Assembly: GCA_946539855.1 (NCBI GenBank)
Contig: CAMNHV010000003.1
Span: forward strand, 41,537 to 105,536
Direction: 5' to 3'
Length of the DNA: 64,000 nt
DNA from: CAG-791 sp002449595
Lineage (GTDB): Bacteria; Bacillota; Clostridia; Lachnospirales; Lachnospiraceae
Shown: positions 1-8,654 of the stretch, in pieces
How the letters are laid out: the number at the start of each line of letters is the position of its first letter
Position numbering within the stretch: position 1 is the stretch's first letter
Made by a program: the position numbers and the translations under genes
The notes under the pieces: generated by a model
The model's input: the letters and a program-made list of their open reading frames with translations, nothing else
What the model was told of the DNA's origin: nothing
Database searches by the model: none

Positions 1-54
1 GCCACACAGTTCAGACTGTTCTTCCGGAATGCACTCGAACCTGCGCCGGCTTCA

Positions 55-459
55 TCACCTGCCGCCGGTGCTGATCCTCACGAGCGCCCTGCGAAGCTTC
101 GCCTCCGCGCGTGCGCGGGCTTCCTTCGAGAGCGACTCGTCCGCGAGGCGCTGCTCCGCCTTCTCCTTGGCGGCCTTCGCGCGCTCGATGTCGATATCGT
201 CGCTCCACTCCCAGGTCGTCGGGATGACGTGGACGTTCTTGTCGATCACGGAGAGCATCCCGCCGATGCAGGCGGCGTTCCGTTCCTTGCCGTCCTCCAT
301 CGTCACGCGGGCGACTCCCATGCCGATCGCGGTGCAGTAATCCGTATGATTTGCCATGATGGCGACGTCTCCGTGGACCGTGCGCAGAATGATGCGCTGC
401 ACGTTTCCCTCGAAGATCTTGCCGTCCATGGTCACGATTTCCAGCGGAAATGTTGACAT
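55..459 (-). CDS. atpC: ATP synthase F1 subunit epsilon
   Basis: Epsilon subunit of the F1 central stalk; couples rotation of the c-ring to the catalytic head and can inhibit ATP hydrolysis. The 134-residue protein has the usual N-terminal beta-sandwich (VTMDGKIFEGNVQRIILRT near residues 9-27, followed by the GDVAIMANHTDY stretch) and a C-terminal two-helix hairpin rich in Ala, Lys and Glu (ERAKAAKEKAEQRL, then a second Arg/Ala helix). It is the last gene of the ATP synthase operon, about 80 bp after atpD. The 54 bases beyond its stop reach the window edge and hold only a weak short inverted repeat (ACAG/CTGT), so I cannot tell whether the operon ends here. Confidence 0.95.
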   Translation of the reverse strand: MSTFPLEIVTMDGKIFEGNVQRIILRTVHGDVAIMANHTDYCTAIGMGVARVTMEDGKERNAACIGGMLSVIDKNVHVIPTTWEWSDDIDIERAKAAKEKAEQRLADESLSKEARARAEAKLRRALVRISTGGR

Positions 460-538
460 ATCTGTTGATCTCCAGTATCACCTGTGCCGGCCGTGCCGCG
501 GCTTCTGCGCCGCTTCTGACCGCTTTGCACCCGGTGCG

Positions 539-1933
539 TCAGATGTTCTTCGCCTTCTCGAACACTTCGTCGATCGTTCCGACCAGAAGGAACGCGCTCT
601 CAGGCAGGTGGTCGCACTCGCCGTCCAGGATCATCCGGAAGCCGCGCAGCGTCTCCTTGAGCGGAACGTACTTGCCTTCCAGTCCGGTGAACTGCTCCGC
701 GACGAAGAAGCTCTGGGACAGGAAGTTCTGGATCTTACGGGCTCTGTAAACGGCCTGCTTGTCCTCGTCGGAAAGTTCGTCCATACCCATGATGGCGATG
801 ATGTCCTGCAGTTCCTTGTAGCGCTGCAGCAACTGCTGGACGCCTCTCGCGACCTGGTAGTGCTCCTCGCCGACCACTTCCGGGGAAAGGATACGGCTCG
901 TGGAATCGAGCGGATCCACCGCGGGGTAGATACCCTTGGAAGCGATGTCACGCGAAAGGACCGTCGTCGCATCGAGGTGCGTGAAGGTCGTCGCCGGCGC
1001 GGGGTCCGTCAGGTCATCGGCCGGGACGTAGACCGCCTGGACCGACGTGATGGAACCCTTCTTCGTGGAAGTGATGCGCTCCTGCAGAGCGCCCATTTCC
1101 GTCGCCAGTGTCGGCTGGTAGCCGACGGCCGAAGGCATACGGCCCAGCAGAGCCGAAACTTCGGAACCCGCCTGTGTGAAGCGGAAGATGTTGTCGATGA
1201 AGAGAAGGACGTCCTGGTTCTTCTCGTCGCGGAAGTACTCCGCCATGGTCAGGCCGGAGAGGCCGACGCGCATTCTTGCTCCCGGCGGCTCGTTCATCTG
1301 TCCGTAGACCAGAGCCGTCTTCTCGAGGACACCGCTCTCCTTCATTTCGCCGTAGAGGTCGTTGCCCTCACGCGTGCGCTCGCCGACGCCGGTGAATACC
1401 GAGATGCCGCCGTGCGCGGTCGCGATGTTGTGGATCAGTTCCATGATCAGGACCGTCTTGCCGACGCCGGCGCCGCCGAAGAGGCCGATCTTGCCGCCCT
1501 TGGAATAAGGGCAGATCAGGTCGACGACCTTGATCCCCGTCTCAAGGATCTCCGTTGCGGGCAGCTGATCCTCAAAAGCCGGCGCGGGGCGGTGGATCGC
1601 CCAGCGTTCCTTCGCGCTCGGAGCGGGCATGTTGTCGACCGGCTCACCGAGCAGGTTGAACACGCGGCCGAGACATTCCTCGCCGACCGGCACCGTGATC
1701 GGACCGCCCGTATCCAGCGCGTCCGTTCCGCGGACGAGGCCGTCCGTGGAGCTCATGGCGATGCAGCGCACGACGTCGTCGCCGATCTGCTGCGCCACTT
1801 CCGCCGTCATGACGCGGTCGCCGTTTTTGATCTCGATCGCATTCAGCAGCGCAGGCAGCTGACCTTCCTCGAACCGGATGTCAAGAACGGGGCCTGTGAC
1901 CTGCACTACCTTCCCGATGTGTTTTTCGCTCAT
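539..1933 (-). CDS. atpD: ATP synthase F1 subunit beta (catalytic)
   Basis: Catalytic subunit of F1; binds ADP and phosphate and makes ATP. At 464 residues it has normal length. Visible motifs: Walker A GGAGVGKT near residues 153-160, GERTREGNDLY with the catalytic glutamate, the Walker B segment DVLLFIDNIFRFTQAGSEVSALLGRMPSAVGYQ in its usual place, and an ordinary C-terminal domain. The frame is open 14 codons further upstream, but the ATG that starts MSEKHIGK is taken as the start because the protein then aligns with the family and a GGTGG stretch lies a few bases before it. Located between atpG and atpC. Confidence 0.97.
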   Translation of the reverse strand: MSEKHIGKVVQVTGPVLDIRFEEGQLPALLNAIEIKNGDRVMTAEVAQQIGDDVVRCIAMSSTDGLVRGTDALDTGGPITVPVGEECLGRVFNLLGEPVDNMPAPSAKERWAIHRPAPAFEDQLPATEILETGIKVVDLICPYSKGGKIGLFGGAGVGKTVLIMELIHNIATAHGGISVFTGVGERTREGNDLYGEMKESGVLEKTALVYGQMNEPPGARMRVGLSGLTMAEYFRDEKNQDVLLFIDNIFRFTQAGSEVSALLGRMPSAVGYQPTLATEMGALQERITSTKKGSITSVQAVYVPADDLTDPAPATTFTHLDATTVLSRDIASKGIYPAVDPLDSTSRILSPEVVGEEHYQVARGVQQLLQRYKELQDIIAIMGMDELSDEDKQAVYRARKIQNFLSQSFFVAEQFTGLEGKYVPLKETLRGFRMILDGECDHLPESAFLLVGTIDEVFEKAKNI

Positions 1934-2001
1934 TTTCTTACCACCATTCCGAAGCGGATACCGCTTCCGTCCCACTATGTTTCAAGATTCCCGTCCGCGG
2001 G

Positions 2002-2874
2002 TCATCGGCTTCCTTCCGACCCTGCGACGATCTCCGTGATCTCCTGCGTGATGCTCGACTGTCTCGCCCTGTTGTAGAAGAGGTTGAGCTTCCCGATCAT
2101 TTCTTCCGCGTTGTCGGTCGCCGCTTCCATTGCGGTGCGGCGCGCGGCAAGTTCGCTCGCCACGGAGATGTTGATGCTCGTGTAGAGAAGTCCCGCGAGG
2201 TACTCCGGCACGATCGTGTTAAACACGGTCTCGCTGTCCGGCTCGTACAGGATCAGCTCTCTCGGCTTGCCGTCCGAGATGTGCTCCATCTCTCCCGTCA
2301 GGTCCGAGAGCGGCAGGAGCGGCAGCGCCTGCGGCACCTGCGAAAGCATCGAGATAAAGTCCGTGTAGCAAAGGAGGATATGACCGAACTCGCCCTTCTT
2401 GTAGGCCTCACAGACGGATTTCGCCACCGTGAAGCAGTCGGAGAGCGTGACCTTCGCCACCTCGGAGTACTCGTCCGTGAACGTCACGACGTCGTCCTTG
2501 TAACGGAAGTACTCGACCGCCTTCTTCCCGAGCGGCAGGACTTCGATCGTCTTGCCCTTGCGCTCGGACTCCATGTATTTGAACAGATTGCTGTTGTAGC
2601 CGCCCGCGAGTCCTCTGTCGCCCGCGATCACGATGTAGAGCCACTTGTCGCTGTTCGTCGCCCTGGTGTACGGGGACTGGAAATCCGTGTTGTCGTTCGC
2701 GATCTCCGTCAGCGTCTGCCAGAGAGTGCTCAGGTACGGTTTGCACCGGTCCGCCCTCTCCTTCGCCTTCCGCAGCTTGGATGCCGCCACCAGCTGCATC
2801 GCCTTGGTGATCTGCATCGTGTTCTGTACGCTTTTGATCCGGAGCTTGACGGCTTTCATATTTGCAGCAGCCAT
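2002..2874 (-). CDS. atpG: ATP synthase F1 subunit gamma
   Basis: Gamma subunit, the rotating central shaft of F1. The 290-residue protein starts with MAAANMKAVKLRIKSVQNT, the usual N-terminal helix, has the conserved GDRGLAGGYNSNLF segment in the Rossmann-like domain, and ends with the C-terminal helix containing RRTAMEAATDNAEEMI. AGGAG lies 8 bases before the ATG. It follows atpA by 15 bp and precedes atpD, the standard order. Confidence 0.96.
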   Translation of the reverse strand: MAAANMKAVKLRIKSVQNTMQITKAMQLVAASKLRKAKERADRCKPYLSTLWQTLTEIANDNTDFQSPYTRATNSDKWLYIVIAGDRGLAGGYNSNLFKYMESERKGKTIEVLPLGKKAVEYFRYKDDVVTFTDEYSEVAKVTLSDCFTVAKSVCEAYKKGEFGHILLCYTDFISMLSQVPQALPLLPLSDLTGEMEHISDGKPRELILYEPDSETVFNTIVPEYLAGLLYTSINISVASELAARRTAMEAATDNAEEMIGKLNLFYNRARQSSITQEITEIVAGSEGSR

Positions 2875-2889
2875 TCAATGATCTCCTCT

Positions 2890-4416
2890 TTATGCGTTCC
2901 TGTTGTTCAGGAACTGCTTCGTATAAGTCTCCAGAGTCGCCTTCAGCGCTTCTACTGTGCTGTCGGAGAGCTCTCCGGTATCCTTGATCGCGCCCATCGC
3001 GTTGATGCCGTCCGGGTCGCTGTCAAGCCATGTGAACAGGCCCTGCTCATACTCCGCGACGTCCTGCGGCTGCACTCTCTCGAGCACGTTGTTGATGACG
3101 GCGTAGAGGATCGCGACCTGCTTCTCGACCGGTACAGGAGCGCCGTTCTTCTGCTTGAGCACTTCCACGATACGCTCGCCCTGCGCAAGACGCATCTTGG
3201 TGTCAAGGTCAAGGTCGGAACCGAACTGCGCGAAGCTCTGCAATTCCCTGTACTGGGAATAGACGAGCTTCAGTGTGCCTGCGACCTTCTTCATCGCCTT
3301 GATCTGCGCGTTGCCGCCGACTCGCGAGACGGAGATACCGGGGTTGACCGCCGGCATGATTCCGGAGTGGAACAGTTCCGTCTCCAGGAAGATCTGGCCG
3401 TCCGTGATGGAGATGACGTTTGTCGGAATATAAGCGGAGACGTCGCCCGCCTGCGTCTCGATGATCGGGAGTGCCGTCAGGGAGCCGCCGCCCTTCGCGT
3501 TCGAGAGCTTCGCCGCTCTCTCCAGCAGTCTTGAATGCAGATAGAAGACGTCGCCGGGATACGCCTCACGGCCCGGGGGCCTGCGGATCAGCAGCGACAG
3601 TGCACGGTATGCGACCGCGTGCTTGCTCAGGTCATCGTAGATGATGAGGACGTGCTTGCCGCGGTTCATGAAGTACTCGCCCATCGCACAGCCGGAATAC
3701 GGCGCGATGTACTGCAGCGGCGCGGGCTCGGAAGCCGTCGCGGCGACGACGATGGAGTAATCCATGGCGCCGGCGGACTTCAGCTGGTCCACAAGTGCAG
3801 AGACCGTGGATCTCTTCTGGCCGATCGCGACGTAAATGCAGATGACGTCCTTGTCCTTCTGGTTGAGAATCGTGTCGATCGCGATCGTCGTCTTACCGGT
3901 CTGGCGGTCGCCGATGATGAGCTCACGCTGTCCTCTTCCGATCGGGATCATGGAGTCAATTGCCTTGATACCGGTCTGCAGCGGTTCCTTGACCGGCTGC
4001 CTGTCGATGATGCCGGGCGCCGGAGATTCCACCGCGCGGAACTCTTCCGTGTGGATCGGGCCCGCACCGTCGATCGGCTGTCCGATCGCGTTGACGACGC
4101 GGCCGATCATGCCTTCGCCGACCGGAACGGACACGACTCTGCCGGTGCGCTTGACCATCTGGCCCTCGCTGATGCCGGTGTCCTGGCCGAACAGAACGGC
4201 GGAGACGCTGTTCTCCTCGAGGTTCTGGGCCATGCCGAACGTCCCGTCCTCGAATTCCAGAAGCTCGCCGGACATGCAGTCCGTGAGGCCGCTGACGCGC
4301 GCGATGCCGTCGCCGACCGTCAGGACGGAGCCGGTCTCGTTCTGGATGATCGCTTTCTCGTAATTCTTGATCTGACTCCGAATGATCTCGGAGATCTTTT
4401 CAGGTTTAAGTTCCAT
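2890..4416 (-). CDS. atpA: ATP synthase F1 subunit alpha
   Basis: Non-catalytic nucleotide-binding subunit of F1. It has 508 residues from the ATG of MELKPEKISEII; the open frame extends three codons further to a TTG, but AAAGGA lies 10 bases before the ATG. Walker A is GDRQTGKT near residue 170, followed by the family segments KDVICIYVAIGQKRSTVS and ALSLLIRRPPGREAYPGDVFYLHSRLLERAAKL. The N-terminal beta-barrel and C-terminal helical domain are complete. It follows atpH in the operon. Confidence 0.97.
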   Translation of the reverse strand: MELKPEKISEIIRSQIKNYEKAIIQNETGSVLTVGDGIARVSGLTDCMSGELLEFEDGTFGMAQNLEENSVSAVLFGQDTGISEGQMVKRTGRVVSVPVGEGMIGRVVNAIGQPIDGAGPIHTEEFRAVESPAPGIIDRQPVKEPLQTGIKAIDSMIPIGRGQRELIIGDRQTGKTTIAIDTILNQKDKDVICIYVAIGQKRSTVSALVDQLKSAGAMDYSIVVAATASEPAPLQYIAPYSGCAMGEYFMNRGKHVLIIYDDLSKHAVAYRALSLLIRRPPGREAYPGDVFYLHSRLLERAAKLSNAKGGGSLTALPIIETQAGDVSAYIPTNVISITDGQIFLETELFHSGIMPAVNPGISVSRVGGNAQIKAMKKVAGTLKLVYSQYRELQSFAQFGSDLDLDTKMRLAQGERIVEVLKQKNGAPVPVEKQVAILYAVINNVLERVQPQDVAEYEQGLFTWLDSDPDGINAMGAIKDTGELSDSTVEALKATLETYTKQFLNNRNA

Positions 4417-4450
4417 ATGCGTCAAATCCTTTTACATAAGTATGCCGGGC

Positions 4451-4990
4451 TTACAGCACGATCTCCCGGACCTGTTTGCCGATATCCGCCAGTTTTCCGG
4501 AGACGGTGCCGTCATAGAGCATGCCGTCCAGCTCCACGCGCATTCCGCCGAGAACGGAAGGATCCGTCTTCCTTGTCATGAGGACCTTTTTCCCTGTCAG
4601 GCTCTCGAGCTTCGCAGTGAGCCTCTTCACCTGGTCTTCGGTCAGTTCGACCGCGCTCGTCACGACAGCGTCCGTGATTCCGTGATCGCTGTTGTACAGG
4701 GAGCGGAACGTCTTGAAGCATCCGGAGAAGCTCCGGATCATCCCGTTTTCCGTGATGATCTTCAGGAAATTCAGGAGATAGGGGTGCACCTGCCCGCCAA
4801 ACGCCTCGTCGACGAGCCCGACTCTCTCGGCCCGCGGGACCGACGGCTCCGCGAGGAGCCGGACATAGTCCGGATTTTCAGCAAAGATCGACCGAACAGC
4901 TGTGAGCTGTTCCATCAGCTGCTCTTCGATCTTCTCCTCCGAGGCAAGCCGGTACAGGCTCTGCCCGTAGATTCCGGAAGCGCCCGTCAT
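4451..4990 (-). CDS. atpH: ATP synthase F1 subunit delta
   Basis: Delta subunit (OSCP homologue), which links the peripheral stalk to the top of F1. The protein is 179 residues, the usual length. The N-terminal helical domain begins GIYGQSLYRLASEEK, and the conserved C-terminal segment includes VTSAVELTEDQVKRLTAKLE and a final LGGMRVELDGMLYDGTVSGKLA strand region. The start overlaps the stop of atpF by four bases (ATGA), which implies translational coupling. Confidence 0.94.
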   Translation of the reverse strand: MTGASGIYGQSLYRLASEEKIEEQLMEQLTAVRSIFAENPDYVRLLAEPSVPRAERVGLVDEAFGGQVHPYLLNFLKIITENGMIRSFSGCFKTFRSLYNSDHGITDAVVTSAVELTEDQVKRLTAKLESLTGKKVLMTRKTDPSVLGGMRVELDGMLYDGTVSGKLADIGKQVREIVL

Positions 4991-5490
4991 GATGCCTCAC
5001 CCACATTCTGAATAAACTCGTCGATCAGGTCCTTGTGATCCTCTTCGCGGATCTCCTTGCTGACGACCTTGCCGGCGATCTCCATCGCCAGCCCGCCGAT
5101 CTCGTCCTTGACCTCGTTCAGGGCTTTCTTGCGGTCCTGCGCGATGTCGGCCTCGGCCTTCGCCTTGATGGCGTCGGCTTTGTCCTGCGCCTCTTTCACG
5201 ACCTTGTCAGCCTGCACCTGCGCCTGCTTCTGCGCGCTGCGGACGATCTGCGTCGCGGCGGCTCTCGCCTTCGACATCCCCTGCTCGTACTCGTCGCGGA
5301 GCTTCTCGGCCTCATCCTTTGCGGCCCGCGCATCCGTGAGTACTTCGTCCGCCATCTTCTTGCGCTTCTCAAGGATCTCGTTGATCGGCTTGAAGAGGAA
5401 GCGCTTGATGAGATACATCTGCAGGAACAGATTCAGGATCTGCGCGATCACGGTCCATGGCACGAGTGTTACCAATTGCTGTGTCTGCAT
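4987..5490 (-). CDS. atpF: ATP synthase Fo subunit b
   Basis: Peripheral-stalk subunit b. The 167-residue protein has a single N-terminal membrane helix (roughly residues 8-30, VPWTVIAQILNLFLQMYLI) followed by a long charged coiled coil rich in Ala, Lys, Glu and Asp, including FKPINEILEKRKK just after the membrane. The C-terminal end overlaps atpH by four bases. Only one b-type gene is present, so the stalk is expected to be a b2 homodimer. Confidence 0.95.
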   Translation of the reverse strand: MQTQQLVTLVPWTVIAQILNLFLQMYLIKRFLFKPINEILEKRKKMADEVLTDARAAKDEAEKLRDEYEQGMSKARAAATQIVRSAQKQAQVQADKVVKEAQDKADAIKAKAEADIAQDRKKALNEVKDEIGGLAMEIAGKVVSKEIREEDHKDLIDEFIQNVGEAS

Positions 5491-5528
5491 ATCATTTCCT
5501 CGTCTGAATGATTACCTGTATCCCCGCA

Positions 5529-5807
5529 TCATCCGAGATAGCGCATGAACATGCCGGGTGCGACGAAGATCAGCAGAAGGCCGGTAACGAAACCGTAGAT
5601 ACCGGTCGTCTCTGCCAGCGCAACGCCGAGAAGCATCGTGCTCGTGACGTCGCCCTTGCATTCCGGCTGGCGTCCGATCGCCTCAAGTGCCTTCGCGACA
5701 GCGTTGCCTTCACCGATACCGGGGCCGATACCCGCGATCAGAGCCAGACCTGCGCCGATGCCGCATCCTGCGAGTGCAATACCTTTTGCGAGAACTGTGA
5801 AATCCAT
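5529..5807 (-). CDS. atpE: ATP synthase Fo subunit c with two-carboxylate ion site
   Basis: Rotor-ring subunit, 92 residues, two membrane helices joined by the RQPE polar loop (residues 46-49). The start ATG follows AAGGAGAAAGG; the longer open frame upstream is an atpB shadow. Helix 1 contains IGPGIGEGNA, placing a glutamate at residue 33, and helix 2 contains LAETTGIYG, giving Glu66, Thr67 and Tyr71. In sodium-type c subunits (Ilyobacter numbering Q32, E65, S66, Y70) these positions coordinate the ion. Glu in place of Gln32 matches the two-carboxylate sodium site described for Fusobacterium nucleatum. I therefore infer a sodium-coupled rotor, but this is not proven by sequence. Confidence 0.95.
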   Translation of the reverse strand: MDFTVLAKGIALAGCGIGAGLALIAGIGPGIGEGNAVAKALEAIGRQPECKGDVTSTMLLGVALAETTGIYGFVTGLLLIFVAPGMFMRYLG

Positions 5808-5896
5808 AACCTTTCTCCTTTTAGAAGTGTTGATGAAACTTTTGTAAGCCTTGCTGTTATTTTTTTTATGATAAAGCGCTTTCGCGCCGTATCTCC

Positions 5897-6655
5897 TTAT
5901 TCGCTCGCGTTCGAGATGAACATGATAGTGAGCATCGAGAAGATGAACGCCTGCATGACGCCCGAGAACCAGTCGAAGTACACCGACGTGATCGCGGGAA
6001 GACCGACTGAGAGGATCGGGATCTTCGAGAGAATGCTCCCGACCGCGCCCGGCAGATGCTTGAAGATCGCTGCGGATGCCCCAGCCAGTGCCCAGTAGAT
6101 CAGGCCGTTGATGACGACGCCGGAGAGGACGTTGCCGAAGTGACGGCAGGCCATGCTGACGGGCGTTGCGAGCTCGCCCAGGATGTTGAACGGCGTCATG
6201 ACGAAGATCGGCTCCGTGAAGCCCTTCAGATAATTGCCGAGGCCGCCGGACCGGATCTTGGTCGCGGTGATCATGACGAAGACGACGAGCGCCCATCCGG
6301 CTTCCGTGGAGAGGTCCGCGGTGGGGCTGCGCAGCCCTGTCAGGCTGATGAGGTTCGAGACGACGCTCGTCGCGAACAGCGCCGCGACAAACGGGATCAG
6401 CTTGTCGAATTTCGTGGAGCCCGTGTTGTTGCGGACGAAGTTGTTCGCCGTCTCCACGAGCATCTCCGCGACCGCCTGCCGCTTGGAGATGTTCTCCACC
6501 TTCAGGCCGCGCGTCAGGAAGATGCACAGCCCGGTGATGATCGCCATGACGAGCCAGCTGATCACCAGAGTCTCCGTGACCGGGAAATCACCGAGGATCG
6601 GGATCCCCGTCGGAATCGTAAAGAATATTTTTGCACCTGTTATGTCAAGGGTCAT
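5897..6655 (-). CDS. atpB: ATP synthase Fo subunit a
   Basis: Stator subunit a, which forms the ion half-channels next to the c-ring. The 252-residue protein has five to six hydrophobic segments. The essential arginine lies in SMACRHFGN (Arg171); most families have RLFGN, so His replaces Leu here. The segment GFTEPIFVMTPFNILGELATPVSM is typical. GGAGGG lies 8 bases before the ATG and the start overlaps the subunit I stop by four bases. The next gene, atpE, is 89 bp downstream. Confidence 0.95.
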   Translation of the reverse strand: MTLDITGAKIFFTIPTGIPILGDFPVTETLVISWLVMAIITGLCIFLTRGLKVENISKRQAVAEMLVETANNFVRNNTGSTKFDKLIPFVAALFATSVVSNLISLTGLRSPTADLSTEAGWALVVFVMITATKIRSGGLGNYLKGFTEPIFVMTPFNILGELATPVSMACRHFGNVLSGVVINGLIYWALAGASAAIFKHLPGAVGSILSKIPILSVGLPAITSVYFDWFSGVMQAFIFSMLTIMFISNASE

Positions 6656-7068
6656 TCAGCACTCCCTCCTCTGTTCATGAAGACTCCCTTTGCCTTGATC
6701 ACAAGGCTCGGGATCATGAGCGGCAGGATCCCCGCCGCAAACTGGAACACCGGAACCGCGATCGCCACGATCACCCACAGAAGCTGCAGAAGCATGCGGT
6801 TCCTGTAGCTGAGCTTCATGGTCCGGTAGGCGGTGTCCTGGTCCTCGGTATTCGCGACCTTCTGCACCGTGACCGCCATCAGGAAGAAGTTCAGGACGGC
6901 GACCGCGCAGCCGCAGATCCCGCCGAGGATCACGCCGCTGTGAAACGGCACCGACTCCGGCATCACCCGGCTGAGCGCATAGAACGCGAGGATCATTACG
7001 GCAGTTCCCGCCGCCGTACCCGCCGCCACATAGACGGTCTCTTTTTTCACTGCGTCCTGTAATTTCAT
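6652..7068 (-). CDS. ATP synthase subunit I (AtpI-like assembly protein)
   Basis: Small membrane protein with four hydrophobic segments, about 138 residues from the ATG of MKLQDAVKKE. The frame is open 21 codons further upstream, but that part overlaps the predicted promoter and does not resemble the family. Position directly before atpB, with a four-base overlap, and the four-helix topology match AtpI / ATP-synthase subunit I, which in other bacteria helps assemble the c-ring. Sequence conservation of this family is low, so the call relies heavily on context. Confidence 0.75.
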   Translation of the reverse strand: MKLQDAVKKETVYVAAGTAAGTAVMILAFYALSRVMPESVPFHSGVILGGICGCAVAVLNFFLMAVTVQKVANTEDQDTAYRTMKLSYRNRMLLQLLWVIVAIAVPVFQFAAGILPLMIPSLVIKAKGVFMNRGGSAE

Positions 7069-7121
7069 CCGCTTCCCCGTGAGGACATAGTAATCCCATG
7101 CCCATGTTCCATATCTATAAG

Positions 7122-7150
7122 AGAATAACAAATCTGGGCGGCCCGGTCAA
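7122..7150 (-). promoter_or_regulatory. Predicted sigma-70-type promoter of the atp genes
   Basis: TTGACC and TATTCT separated by 17 bp on the minus strand, ending about 54 bp before the subunit I start. It lies in the only sizeable gap near the head of the operon (7069-7183), between the AtpZ-like gene and subunit I. Five of six and four of six consensus bases match. Confidence 0.45.
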
Positions 7151-7183
7151 TTCCGTCCGAGGGCGGCCGGGCGACCCGCATTT

Positions 7184-7456
7184 TTACGAGTGATCGTTAA
7201 ATCCCGTGTACTTTTTCTGCCTTTTCTGCTTCTTCATGACGGACCGGTACACGCCGTACGCCGTCGAAAAAGATCCGCCGAGCCCCAGGATGAACCCCGG
7301 AATATAGATCCACTCCGGCGCCCCGAGCCTGCTGCACAGCAGGTAGCATCCGCCCGCGCACATGAGCAGGGGCATGATCAGCGACAGCCCCAGCTGCGTG
7401 AACAGAACGAGATTCTGCATGATCTCTCTTCTCTTTTTATTCTTGTCCTCGTTCAT
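7184..7456 (-). CDS. AtpZ/AtpI-family small membrane protein
   Basis: A 90-residue protein with a basic N-terminus (MNEDKNKKRREI), two membrane helices (about residues 18-41 and 50-68) and a basic tail. Two-helix proteins of this kind directly upstream of Fo genes belong to the AtpZ family (putative F0F1-ATPase subunit; in some bacteria a partner in a Mg/Ca channel with AtpI). The first helix has the QLGLSLIMPLLMCAGGCYLL pattern, consistent with that family. It is separated from subunit I by 115 bp that contain the predicted atp promoter. Confidence 0.65.
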   Translation of the reverse strand: MNEDKNKKRREIMQNLVLFTQLGLSLIMPLLMCAGGCYLLCSRLGAPEWIYIPGFILGLGGSFSTAYGVYRSVMKKQKRQKKYTGFNDHS

Positions 7457-7462
7457 GGCAGG

Positions 7463-7693
7463 TCACTGCTTCATATTCGCAAGGATCCGGAACGTCTCCA
7501 TGTCGTTCGCCGTGAGCCGGATGTTGGAGACCATCTCTTTGCCTTCCACGTCCGTCACCTTCAGCTCAAGGATCGTCCCTTCCTGCATCTTGTCCTTCAC
7601 CGCCGTCAGGAAGGGGAGCATCTTCGGGTGATCCTGGTTGAAAAGGTTCAGTCGCTCCTTCAGCTGCAGCAGCGCCATCGGGTTCATTGCCAT
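7463..7693 (-). CDS. Small conserved-looking protein of unknown function before the atp operon
   Basis: A 76-residue soluble protein, not recognised. It is predicted to be mostly helical in the first half (ALLQLKERLNLFNQDHPKML) and to have two strands in the second (TILELKVTDVEG, MVSNIRLTAND). The start is placed at MAMNPM; the frame is open 11 codons further but those residues are Arg/Glu rich and unlike the rest. It ends 6 bp before the AtpZ-like gene, so the two are probably co-transcribed. No cysteines or obvious catalytic motif. Confidence 0.6.
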   Translation of the reverse strand: MAMNPMALLQLKERLNLFNQDHPKMLPFLTAVKDKMQEGTILELKVTDVEGKEMVSNIRLTANDMETFRILANMKQ

Positions 7694-7760
7694 ATCGTCC
7701 TCCGTTCTGCGGCCTTCGCCGCGCATCGCCCCGCGCTCTGCGGGACGGGATGATCTGTCT

Positions 7761-8654
7761 TTACTGCCGGCCCGCCGCTCCAGCGGCCTCCAGCATCTTC
7801 ACGAGCTCCGGGATCGTCTCCTCGAAGTCCACGCCGTACCAGGGTTCCTGCGGGTCCAAGAGCGTGACCTCAACGGTCCGCCGCACGTAATCCGCCGCGA
7901 GCTTCACCGAGTCCTGCCAGGAGAGTCCGCGCATCAGCGCGCCGGCCACGACGCTGGAATAGATGTCCCCCGTGCCGTGATAGGAGACGGGAATTCTGTC
8001 GTTCTGGTAAGAAAAGTACTCTCCCGTCGCCGTGTCCAGTCCCATGACCCCGGTCTTTCCCTCGGAGAGCGCAACGCCGGTGATCACGACTTTCTGTCCT
8101 TTTCCCGGAAAAGCGTTGTCCGCGGAATCATCCTTTTCCCTGAGCTGCGCGAGCCTGCCGAGCAGCTCCCGGATGTAGTCCTCGTCATACTGGTCCCGGT
8201 AAGGCACGTCCGTCATGAAGCACGCCTCCGTGATGTTCGGGACCATCACGTCGCCGATCGCGCACAGGGAGGCGTTCTCCCTGGCGTAGGCGCCGTCGAA
8301 GCGGGCGTAGAGCCTCCCGTTGTCCCCCATCGCCGGGTCCACGAGCACGAGCGTGTCCTCGCTCCGCAGCTTCGCGATCAGGTCCTTCACGAGCCCGATC
8401 TCTTCCTGCGTCCCGAGGTAGCCGGTGTGGATGGCGTCGAAATGCACCTTTTCCCTGATCCAGTGGTCCACGATCGTCTCCAGCTGGTCCGAGAGGTCCC
8501 GGATGCTGTAGTGCGTAAACATCGTGTGCGTGGAGAGGATCGCCGTCGGGAGGATGACGCACTCCGACCCCATCGCCGAGATGAGGGGCAGCGTCACCGT
8601 GATGGAGCACTTGCCGAGGCAAGAGATGTCCTGTATCGTGAGCACGCGTTTCAT
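7761..8654 (-). CDS. pdxY: Pyridoxal/pyridoxamine kinase
   Basis: Ribokinase-family B6-vitamer kinase, ATP-dependent, acting in the PLP salvage pathway. The 297-residue protein starts with the family pattern KRVLTIQDISCLGKCSITVTL and has LVDPAMGDNGRLY and the catalytic anion-hole motif GTGDIYSS near residue 220. It overlaps the upstream MATE gene by four bases. I cannot separate PdxY from PdxK-type specificity by eye. Downstream is a 67-bp gap to the small unknown gene. Confidence 0.85.
   Translation of the reverse strand: MKRVLTIQDISCLGKCSITVTLPLISAMGSECVILPTAILSTHTMFTHYSIRDLSDQLETIVDHWIREKVHFDAIHTGYLGTQEEIGLVKDLIAKLRSEDTLVLVDPAMGDNGRLYARFDGAYARENASLCAIGDVMVPNITEACFMTDVPYRDQYDEDYIRELLGRLAQLREKDDSADNAFPGKGQKVVITGVALSEGKTGVMGLDTATGEYFSYQNDRIPVSYHGTGDIYSSVVAGALMRGLSWQDSVKLAADYVRRTVEVTLLDPQEPWYGVDFEETIPELVKMLEAAGAAGRQ

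Noticed and set aside
356..2077. Long plus-strand open frame (573 codons) across atpC-atpD
   Set aside because: It is the complement of real ATP synthase genes, rich in Arg, Asp and His as expected of a GC-rich antisense shadow; no family motifs.
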